Source of the DNA: Ktedonobacter racemifer DSM 44963
GTDB taxonomy: Bacteria; Chloroflexota; Ktedonobacteria; Ktedonobacterales; Ktedonobacteraceae
Direction: 5' to 3'
Length of the DNA: 64,000 nucleotides
NCBI RefSeq assembly: GCF_000178855.1
Contig: NZ_ADVG01000003.1
Span: forward strand, 682,001 to 746,000
Under the pieces are notes generated by a model. The model ran no database searches. It worked only from the letters and a program-made list of their open reading frames with translations, and was not told the origin of the DNA. Positions 58,628 through 64,000 of the stretch are shown piece after piece (within the stretch, counting starts at the first letter, position 1; each line of letters begins with the position of its first letter). The translations under genes and the position numbers were made by a program.

Positions 58628-58701
58628 TTAAGGATGTGTTGAGCCAAAAGAGGTGCAGGAGGGTTCCCTCCTGCACCTCTTTTGGCTCAACACATCCTTA
58701 A
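58628..58701 (-). terminator. 35-bp perfect inverted repeat after the GXWXG/DUF4334 gene
   Basis: Arms 58628-58662 and 58667-58701 pair perfectly around a GTTC tetraloop, the longest stem in the window. It starts 14 nt past the stop of the minus-strand gene. No T-tract follows on either strand. Confidence 0.65.
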
Positions 58702-58715
58702 GATGCTGAAAACAG

Positions 58716-59267
58716 CTATTTATCGCGATGCAGTTTGAAGAAGAAGGGTTGCTCCATGCCTTTGAAGTCCATAATGCCCAGAAGCGTGTCTTGATCAATG
58801 AGGCGGAAGGTATCGCAGATCGGCAGGTTGTCATAGAGCATGGAGGCACTGACTTTGCCGCGATACTCTACCATGCGTACTCGCGCCTTCGCCTGGCGGG
58901 TCTGCAAGAGGAAGCGCGCCATAAACAGCAACTGGCGCGTCAGTTTGTTGCGTAGGAAGGGCAATTTGAGTCCGAGCGAGAGGGGCAGTCGCTTGGGGTC
59001 GAGGGCGAAGATCTGGTTATGATTATCAGAAAATAACAGAGGGTGAACATGGTCGCGATCAATAAACTCTTTGCCGTACCAGCCAAAGGTCGCTAACATC
59101 CCATCCATTGGGTGATGGGTGGAGACCTCGCTCCCACGCCACCTGCCCAACATGGTCTCGATCTCGACGCTTGGCAGGCCGTCGCACAACTCAAGCGCTT
59201 CTTGCAGGCTCATGCGATCCTGGTATGCGCGCTCTCGCAGCTCGTCTGCTTGCCTGGCATCTGTCAT
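58716..59267 (-). CDS. GXWXG / DUF4334 protein
   Basis: A 183-residue protein with two linked domains: GXWXG near residues 30-65 (METMLGRWRGSEVSTHHPMD, GMLATFGWYGKEF) and DUF4334 near 125-183 (KARVRMVEYRGKVSASMLYD, LPICDTFRLID, LLGIMDFKGMEQPFFFKL). The family has no defined role. GAGGAG lies 7 nt before the ATG. It is 30 bp downstream of the CYTH gene on the same strand, so the two may be co-transcribed. Confidence 0.85.
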   Translation of the reverse strand: MTDARQADELRERAYQDRMSLQEALELCDGLPSVEIETMLGRWRGSEVSTHHPMDGMLATFGWYGKEFIDRDHVHPLLFSDNHNQIFALDPKRLPLSLGLKLPFLRNKLTRQLLFMARFLLQTRQAKARVRMVEYRGKVSASMLYDNLPICDTFRLIDQDTLLGIMDFKGMEQPFFFKLHRDK

Positions 59268-59297
59268 AGATGTTCTCCTCGCTACTTGCGTACGCGG

Positions 59298-59894
59298 CTA
59301 CTGGTTTATGTAGTGGTTGAATTCATGGCGTGAGTCTTCGGTAAAGGCCAGGTTAGAGATTTGTTGCGTGATAACCTCTCGCGAGATATTATATCGCCGG
59401 GCATAGAGCTGGTCGATGGAGCCAAAGATGGCCTCCTCGTAGGATAGCTGAAGGTGAGTGCAGGCATCGCGTACGGCCTGTTCAGATGATCCCTCGACCT
59501 CGACGAATGGCTCTAAGAACGGCCAGGTATCAAGAGTGATTTGCACGCCATCCAGGTCCCATAGCTCACGCTTGCTCTCCTGGTATGCGCGTCTGCGGCA
59601 TCCCAACATACTCAGTAACACCGAGGTTTGCTCAAAATCGTTGACTTCGATTTCGAGCTCTTGTTGTAGTTCGATGGCCTGGCCTGTGATCGCTTTCAGC
59701 GTCAGGGTAATCCGATCTCCCTCGTGCCGCAGACGCAACCATGCGCCAGGAATATCCTGTCCCTCTGGCAGGTCAAACACGTAACGCTTCTGGAGAAATT
59801 CTTCGCGCTCCAGCCGGGCCTGACATTGTTTGAGGCGCTGGCGTATCTCCTCCAGATCGACATCAGGAAATGTGGCCTCATATTCAGTACGCAT
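59298..59894 (-). CDS. CYTH-domain protein
   Basis: A 198-residue CYTH (triphosphate tunnel) protein. The N-terminal signature appears as EYEATF, where the usual Lys of ExExK is replaced; Arg/Lys-rich strands follow (AWLRLRHEGDRITLTLKAIT, KRELWDLDGVQITLDTWPFL, EPFVEVEGSSE). Members hydrolyse triphosphates or act as class IV adenylate cyclases. The variant signature leaves the activity open. A weak AAGCGAGAG lies before the ATG. Its TAG stop lies within a copy of dispersed repeat A. Confidence 0.8.
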   Translation of the reverse strand: MRTEYEATFPDVDLEEIRQRLKQCQARLEREEFLQKRYVFDLPEGQDIPGAWLRLRHEGDRITLTLKAITGQAIELQQELEIEVNDFEQTSVLLSMLGCRRRAYQESKRELWDLDGVQITLDTWPFLEPFVEVEGSSEQAVRDACTHLQLSYEEAIFGSIDQLYARRYNISREVITQQISNLAFTEDSRHEFNHYINQ

Positions 59895-60023
59895 GGCTCT
59901 CGCTTTCTTGCCTGGCCTAAAAATCGACGCACATCAATTATACTTCCTCGCCTGTTTTCACACCAGGGCTTTTTCTATTTCCTCATGATACAATAGGGGA
60001 CACAAAAGTTGAAAGGCATCGAT

Positions 60024-60437
60024 ATGGCATCAACATCTACCAGGCCGCGGGCTGCTGCCGCGGTTCTCCGCAATCACAACCAGGAAATACTGCTGGTAAA
60101 ACATCGGTGGCGTGATGGAAGTTATTCATGGATCTTACCAGGTGGTGGGCTCTTGCCACAAGAGAGTCCCGAAGAGGCTGCGCTGCGTGAACTGGAAGAG
60201 GAAACAGGCTTAAAAGGAAAGATTCTCCGTTTCCTCTTTACCCTTCCATACGATCTGGGAACGTCGTCTATCTTTCTCGTCGAAATTGATGCTGATGCAG
60301 AAGTCACTCTAGGATACGATCCGGAGGATGCAGAGGTGGAGCACAAAATGCTAGAGGATGTGGCATGGCTCCCTACTGAGACCATCTCTGACCATCCTGA
60401 GGTGCAACGAGTGCTTGCCTGCCTTCAAGAGATTTAA
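60024..60437 (+). CDS. Nudix hydrolase
   Basis: A 137-residue Nudix protein. The Nudix box is intact: GGGLLPQESPEEAALRELEE, then ETGLKG (G-X5-E-X7-REUXEEXGU). It hydrolyses a nucleoside diphosphate linked to another moiety, possibly a damaged nucleotide. GAAAGG lies 7 nt before the ATG at 60024; the frame starts earlier at a TTG. Divergent from the CYTH gene. Confidence 0.9.
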   Translation: MASTSTRPRAAAAVLRNHNQEILLVKHRWRDGSYSWILPGGGLLPQESPEEAALRELEEETGLKGKILRFLFTLPYDLGTSSIFLVEIDADAEVTLGYDPEDAEVEHKMLEDVAWLPTETISDHPEVQRVLACLQEI

Positions 60438-60553
60438 TATTTCATCACCACACATGCCCCAGGCTTACCGCAAATAAGACATAAGGTGTCATTTTGGCGG
60501 GCTATACTGCTTAATACGACCTTGGAACGGATTAGTCTGAAAGGAGTCGGTTT

Positions 60554-61414
60554 ATGCGGTATGGTCTTTCGCTCCCGAATGGTGGCGTGTGCGGGGATGC
60601 ACGGGTGCTGGCAGAGTTGGGATGCCTGGCGGAAGAGGCGGGCTGGGATGGAGTGTTCGTCGAGGATTATATTGTGCATCAGAGTGATGGAGCGGTGCCA
60701 ACTTGTGATCCCTGGATCGCGATGGCAGCGATGGCCATCGGCACGAAACATATACGCCTGGGAACGTCAGTTACGCCATTAAGCAGGAGGCGTCCATGGA
60801 AGGTGGCGCGCGAGGCGCTGGCACTGGACCAACTGTCAAATGGACGCTTTATTCTAGGTGTGGGTTCCGGCGACGCGGGGGAGGCTGGTTTTACTCGGGT
60901 CAATGAGGTGAGCGATGCTAAAGAGCGCGCGAAGATGCTGGACGAGGCGCTAGATGTCATCGTGGGGTTGTGGAGCGGCGAGCCCTTCAGCTATGAGGGG
61001 CAGTATTACCAGGTGCGGGAGATGACCTTCCTGCCAACTTCGGTGCAGAAACCACGCATCCCCATCCTGGTCGGTGGAGGCTGGCCGCTAAAGGGGCCAT
61101 CACTCCGGGCAGCACGCTATGAGGGATGTTGCCTCTACAAGCAACATGAGCCGGGAGATGACAGCGATTGGACGCCCGATGAGGTACATAGACTCAAGGA
61201 GTTCATCGAGAGCCATCGCAGCGAAGAGCAGCGAGGAAAACCCTACGAGATCAAGCTTGGAGGGCGCAGCCGCTCGAAAGACTGGGAGCAGGATCGCGCC
61301 CTGATGAAATCCCTGGCCGATGCGGGAGTTACCTGGTGGGTAGAGTACATACCCGCTGGCGACCTGGAGACCATGCGCGAGGGCGTATTGCGCGGGCCAT
61401 TGCGGGTTGAGTAA
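60554..61414 (+). CDS. LLM-class (F420-type) oxidoreductase
   Basis: A 286-residue luciferase-like protein: MRYGLSLPNGGVCGDARVLA, AGWDGVFVEDYIVHQ, LGTSVTPLSRRRPWKVAREA, LSNGRFILGVGSGDAGEAGF, and RIPILVGGGWPLKGPSLRAA. Probable F420H2- or flavin-dependent reductase; substrate unknown. AAAGGAG is 7 nt before the ATG. Followed by repeat family B and, convergent, a cytochrome P450 gene. Confidence 0.85.
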   Translation: MRYGLSLPNGGVCGDARVLAELGCLAEEAGWDGVFVEDYIVHQSDGAVPTCDPWIAMAAMAIGTKHIRLGTSVTPLSRRRPWKVAREALALDQLSNGRFILGVGSGDAGEAGFTRVNEVSDAKERAKMLDEALDVIVGLWSGEPFSYEGQYYQVREMTFLPTSVQKPRIPILVGGGWPLKGPSLRAARYEGCCLYKQHEPGDDSDWTPDEVHRLKEFIESHRSEEQRGKPYEIKLGGRSRSKDWEQDRALMKSLADAGVTWWVEYIPAGDLETMREGVLRGPLRVE

Positions 61415-61442
61415 GGGGACGACGCGTGCTTCAGCAGCGTCG
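61415..61442 (+). repeat. Repeat family B, copy 2 (stem after the LLM gene)
   Basis: The core GACGCGTGCTTCAGCAGCGT (plus CG) at 61421-61442 folds as GACGC/GCGTC with an inner TGC/GCA and TTCA loop. It starts at the stop codon of the LLM gene. Confidence 0.65.
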
Positions 61443-61502
61443 ATCAGGCACGCCACCTGCTTCTACATATCATGGCGCGATATGCTCGTACCATAATATG
61501 AA

Positions 61503-61524
61503 GACGCGTGCTTCAGCAGCGTCG
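61503..61524 (-). repeat. Repeat family B, copy 3 (stem after the P450 gene)
   Basis: Identical over 22 nt to copy 2 and in the same orientation. It ends 8 nt from the stop of the convergent P450 gene. The 60 bp between the copies contains nothing recognisable. Confidence 0.65.
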
Positions 61525-61532
61525 GACACATC

Positions 61533-62756
61533 TTAGAACGTGACCGGCAGGGCCGCGAGGGCGCGCAGGGAACCGGCATCCTTGTAGGCGATCTGCTCTG
61601 GGGACACTGCCAGGCGTAGGTGGGGCAAGCGACGGAGCAGGGTGCCGATGGCGATCTGGCCCTCCAGGCGGGCGAGGGGCGCGCCCAGGCAGAAGTGAAT
61701 GCCTTTGCTAAAGGCCAGGTGCTGGTTCTCCTGGCGCAGGATATTCAAGACTTCGGGATCCGCGAATTCCTGGGGGTCGGTGTTAGCCCCTAGCAGAGCG
61801 CAGCGCACCATCTCGCCCCGGCGGATCACCTGGCCATGCAACACGATGTCTTCCAGGGCCCAGCGCGGAGCGGTAAGGCTTACGGGAGTGGTATAGCGTA
61901 AAAGCTCCTCGATGGCCGAGGGAAGCAAGCTGGGATCAGCGCGTAGAAGCTCTAGCTGGTCCGTATGCTCTAAGAGGGCCAGCGTACCGTTGCCAAGCAG
62001 GTTCACCGTTGTCTCGTGTCCAGCCGTAAGCAGCAGAAAGATCATGGAGATAAGCTCATTCTCGCTCAGTTTATCACCCTGCTCTTCGACGCGCACCAGA
62101 TCGCTTGTCAAACTGTTGTCTGGATGTTTTCGCTTTGTAGCTATCAGTGCTTTGACATAGTTGATGAATTCTGCCTCGGCGGCCCGGCCTGCGTCCTGTT
62201 TCTCGGACGAAAGCGCGGCACCCTGGCTCTGCACGATGGTCTGGGTCCAGGTACGGAATTGCTGGCGGTCTTCCGATGGGACGCCCAACATTTCCGAGAT
62301 GACGTTAATGGGCAGCGGAAAGGCAAAGTCGGCGACCAGGTCCATCTCTCCCTGCTCCTGAACGGCGTCGAGCAGGTCATCCGCGATCTGCTGGATACGT
62401 GGGCGCAACTGCTCGATCATGCGCGGGGTAAAGGCTTTGGAGACCAGGGTGCGCAGGCGGCTATGATCTGGAAGATCCGTGTTGAGCAGGTGCCGCATGC
62501 CAGCGAGGGGCACATAGCGCGCAGAGTATCCTCCACCAGGACTCTGCTCATGCCCTGGGGATAGAAGCTTCTGCATGTCTATGGTCAGGCGCGGATCTTT
62601 CAAAAGCGCGATGATGTCCTCATAGGTGGTCGCCAGCCACATATCCTGCCCCATCCAGTTCCAGCGCGCGAGAGGTCCCTGCTCGCGTAGGCGCGCATAG
62701 GCCGGGTAGGGATTATGTTTCTGCGCGAAAACTTCCTGTAATGTGATTTCTGTCAT
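61533..62756 (-). CDS. Cytochrome P450
   Basis: A 407-residue bacterial class I P450. The heme ligand Cys356 lies in FSKGIHFCLGAPLARLE; the I-helix oxygen-activation motif is LLTAGHETTVNLLG; the K-helix ExxR lies in AIEELLRYTTPV. It needs separate ferredoxin and reductase partners, none of which is adjacent. A TetR regulator lies 130 bp upstream on the same strand and may control it. AAAGGAA lies 11 nt before the ATG, a long spacing. Confidence 0.93.
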   Translation of the reverse strand: MTEITLQEVFAQKHNPYPAYARLREQGPLARWNWMGQDMWLATTYEDIIALLKDPRLTIDMQKLLSPGHEQSPGGGYSARYVPLAGMRHLLNTDLPDHSRLRTLVSKAFTPRMIEQLRPRIQQIADDLLDAVQEQGEMDLVADFAFPLPINVISEMLGVPSEDRQQFRTWTQTIVQSQGAALSSEKQDAGRAAEAEFINYVKALIATKRKHPDNSLTSDLVRVEEQGDKLSENELISMIFLLLTAGHETTVNLLGNGTLALLEHTDQLELLRADPSLLPSAIEELLRYTTPVSLTAPRWALEDIVLHGQVIRRGEMVRCALLGANTDPQEFADPEVLNILRQENQHLAFSKGIHFCLGAPLARLEGQIAIGTLLRRLPHLRLAVSPEQIAYKDAGSLRALAALPVTF

Positions 62757-62835
62757 TTTGTTTATATTCCTTTCCAGTGCCTATCCATTAAAGCGTTTTG
62801 GAAAAGAGGAGAGAGCGGGGACACCCCGCGCCCCG

Positions 62836-62853
62836 GCAGGGGAGAACCCCTGC
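62836..62853 (-). terminator. Short GC-rich hairpin between the TetR and P450 genes
   Basis: GCAGGGG (62836-62842), AGAA, CCCCTGC (62847-62853). It lies within a C/G-rich stretch (62818-62860), 34 nt past the TetR stop, and is followed on the minus strand by CCGGGGCGCGGGGTG rather than T. Confidence 0.4.
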
Positions 62854-62886
62854 ACCCCCTTTCCGCCTGTCTCCTATCATTCTGCA

Positions 62887-63561
62887 CTAGTTTTGTGGCG
62901 CGGTGGGATCGGCCATCATACCAGCGACCACAAAAGCTACGATATACTCGCGAGCGCTTTCCAGGCCCTCGCGAGATGAGAGATCCTCTCCTGGTAACAG
63001 CGTCTTATATAAAGGTAGGGAGGCGAGATAGGTCAGGCATAACTGCGTGATCGTCGACAACTGGATCGCAGGCAGATAGTCTGACCTGAGCAGTCCCGCG
63101 CTGCGCGCCTTATGAAAGAGGCGCTCAAACTGATCAAGATCTTCATTAGGAAATTGTGAGGCAATCTGGGTATAGGTCTGCCAGCCCTCAGCCATCTCCC
63201 AGGTCATGATGCGTACAAAACGCGGATGCTCAAGCAGATAGTCAAAAAGAGTGTAGAGCATTGATTCAAGGAAGGACCTGAACTGCGGGGCCTGGAGAGC
63301 AAGGGTTTCGTCCGCCAGCAAAGGCGCAAAGACGCGAGCCAGGAGGATATTCGATTCCTGGTCGGCCCGCTTGAGCACCTCGGCATAGAGGCCAAGCTTA
63401 TCGCCAAAGTAGCGAAAGATCAGCTTCTTATCATAGCCCGAGGCATGGGCAATTACGTCGACGCGCGCACCATCAAAGCCATGTTCCGCGAAGACGCTCT
63501 CCGCTGCCGCCAGAATAGCCTCGCGGCTGGCCTCTCCCCGTCTCTTGCCAGCTTCAGTCAT
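62887..63561 (-). CDS. TetR-family regulator
   Basis: A 224-residue TetR protein: ASREAILAAAESVFAEHGFD, GARVDVIAHASGYDKKLIFR, YFGDKLGLYAEVLKRAD is the DNA-binding domain. The C-terminal helical domain is hydrophobic, with a PF-type TetR_C arrangement. GAGGAG lies 9 nt before the ATG at 63559-63561. Two tandem palindromes lie 23 bp upstream. It precedes the P450 gene on the same strand. Confidence 0.9.
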   Translation of the reverse strand: MTEAGKRRGEASREAILAAAESVFAEHGFDGARVDVIAHASGYDKKLIFRYFGDKLGLYAEVLKRADQESNILLARVFAPLLADETLALQAPQFRSFLESMLYTLFDYLLEHPRFVRIMTWEMAEGWQTYTQIASQFPNEDLDQFERLFHKARSAGLLRSDYLPAIQLSTITQLCLTYLASLPLYKTLLPGEDLSSREGLESAREYIVAFVVAGMMADPTAPQN

Positions 63562-63583
63562 ACCAGATTTCTCCTCGCAAAAT

Positions 63584-63615
63584 GTCACCAATTAGTGACG
63601 TCACTAACTAGTGAC
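63584..63615 (-). promoter_or_regulatory. Tandem operator pair of the TetR regulator
   Basis: GTCAC-CAATTA-GTGAC (63584-63599) is followed directly by GTCAC-TAACTA-GTGAC (63600-63615). Both have 5-bp arms and 6-bp centres, exactly 16 bp apart. Two adjacent identical half-site arrangements suggest cooperative binding of two TetR dimers. Confidence 0.7.
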
Positions 63616-63657
63616 AATAGTACACGGAAATGCGGGATGATGTCAAGGGGGAAAAAG

Positions 63658-63697
63658 GTCGCGACAAGAGATTGGTGCGGAAATCTCTTGTCGCGAC
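63658..63697 (-). terminator. 16-bp perfect stem after the right-edge gene
   Basis: GTCGCGACAAGAGATT (63658-63673) pairs with 63682-63697 with an 8-nt loop. It starts 14 nt past the stop of the minus-strand partial gene; on that strand GACCTTTTTCC follows, giving a T-run. Confidence 0.75.
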
Positions 63698-63711
63698 GAC
63701 AGGAACGCGCT

Positions 63712-64000
63712 CTACAAGACGGGTAACGTTAGTTTATCCAGGCCATATTTCCAGAAGAGTAAATTGGTTTCTATCATCTGTTCGCCGGGATGATAGTGCT
63801 CCCACATGAGCATGGACCAGGCGGGCTGGGTCAGGCCAACATACTTCAAGGCGGCATCGAGATGGGCTTGCTCGTAAGGAGTGAGCGGCCTTATGCTCGT
63901 GTAACCTGCATATAAGGCATGATAGAGTTCAGAATTGAAAAGCGCCCAGTAGTCCGACCCGGCATCCTGTTCAACGAAACAGAAGCCGATCACGGTCTGA
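63712..64000 (-). CDS. C-terminal part of a protein, possibly phosphotransferase-like
   Basis: The frame enters from the right edge (no start in the window) and ends at TAA 63712-63714. The last 96 residues read TVIGFCFVEQDAGSDYWALF, NSELYHALYAGYTSIRPLTP, YEQAHLDAALKYVGLTQPAW, then helices with many Trp and Tyr. The AGYxxIRPLTPxE segment resembles the C-terminal helices of APH-type kinases as I recall them, but the catalytic part is outside the window. Treat as unassigned. Confidence 0.35.
   Translation of the reverse strand, partial: QTVIGFCFVEQDAGSDYWALFNSELYHALYAGYTSIRPLTPYEQAHLDAALKYVGLTQPAWSMLMWEHYHPGEQMIETNLLFWKYGLDKLTLPVL

Noticed and set aside
1..64000. CRISPR arrays, tRNA or rRNA genes
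   Set aside because: No regularly spaced direct repeats of 24-40 bp and no tRNA-like T-arm/acceptor pattern or rRNA sequence was seen. The only tandem repeats lie in protein linkers.

Overview
The window looks like chromosomal DNA of a spore-forming, filamentous Chloroflexota of the class Ktedonobacteria. This is an inference from gene content, not a database result. The content includes secreted GH5, GH10 and GH48 glycanases that each end in a PT-rich linker and a CBM2 domain, several luciferase-like (F420-type) oxidoreductases, a crowd of AraC, TetR, LacI, DeoR, HxlR, XRE and ArsR regulators, and numerous decayed transposons. Base composition is moderate and strong Shine-Dalgarno (SD) sites precede most genes.

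Layout. 1-0.75 kb: edge of a possible ribosomal-peptide (RiPP) locus: a 27-codon gene with a strong SD, a 13-bp hairpin, then a PqqD-like reading frame running off the window. 0.75-5.8 kb: LacI regulator, GH78 alpha-L-rhamnosidase and an AraC regulator, a plausible rhamnoside-use unit. 5.8-12.1 kb: ferritin-like protein, two-TM ion channel, J-domain protein, second AraC regulator, DUF4097-type membrane protein. 12.2-18.5 kb: F420-type oxidoreductase, transposase fossils, TetR plus alpha/beta-hydrolase, TIM-barrel sugar epimerase, XRE regulator divergent from an aldo/keto reductase that is followed by a truncated dehydrogenase. 18.6-24.3 kb: DeoR regulator divergent from a Leloir operon (galE, galT, an inositol-monophosphatase-family gene, and a galactokinase-type GHMP kinase). 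24.4-32.8 kb: cellulase/xylanase cluster (GH5, GH10, GH48) with a lipoprotein. 33-37.5 kb: F420-type oxidoreductase, amino-acid permease, glutamine-synthetase-like enzyme. 37.6-43.2 kb: accessory stretch with a 125-bp MITE-like element, a chimeric TnsB/TnsC fossil, a DHA2 exporter, a leaderless ArsR with an SRPBCC partner, a dienelactone hydrolase and broken resolvase/DUF1963-like remnants. 43.2-49.8 kb: GNAT acetyltransferase, a candidate small RNA, MFS exporter, DinB protein, and an Eis-like acetyltransferase pseudogene split by an IS630-family element. 50-52.6 kb: C39-like protein, DUF1579-like protein, ATP-grasp protein. 52.6-56.9 kb: complete ABC importer operon. 57.4-64 kb: membrane signalling protein, GXWXG/DUF4334 protein, CYTH protein, Nudix hydrolase, F420-type oxidoreductase, cytochrome P450, TetR with tandem operators, and a partial gene.

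Two sequence-level themes stand out. First, unusually long perfect inverted repeats (up to 35-bp arms), usually without a T-tract, sit just past many stop codons. Second, two small families of dispersed repeats lie beside stop codons in the right half; one shows a compensatory base change in its stem. The cellulase, rhamnosidase and galactose genes together suggest a plant-polymer degrader: secreted enzymes release sugars, and intracellular enzymes and sugar-responsive regulators handle the products.
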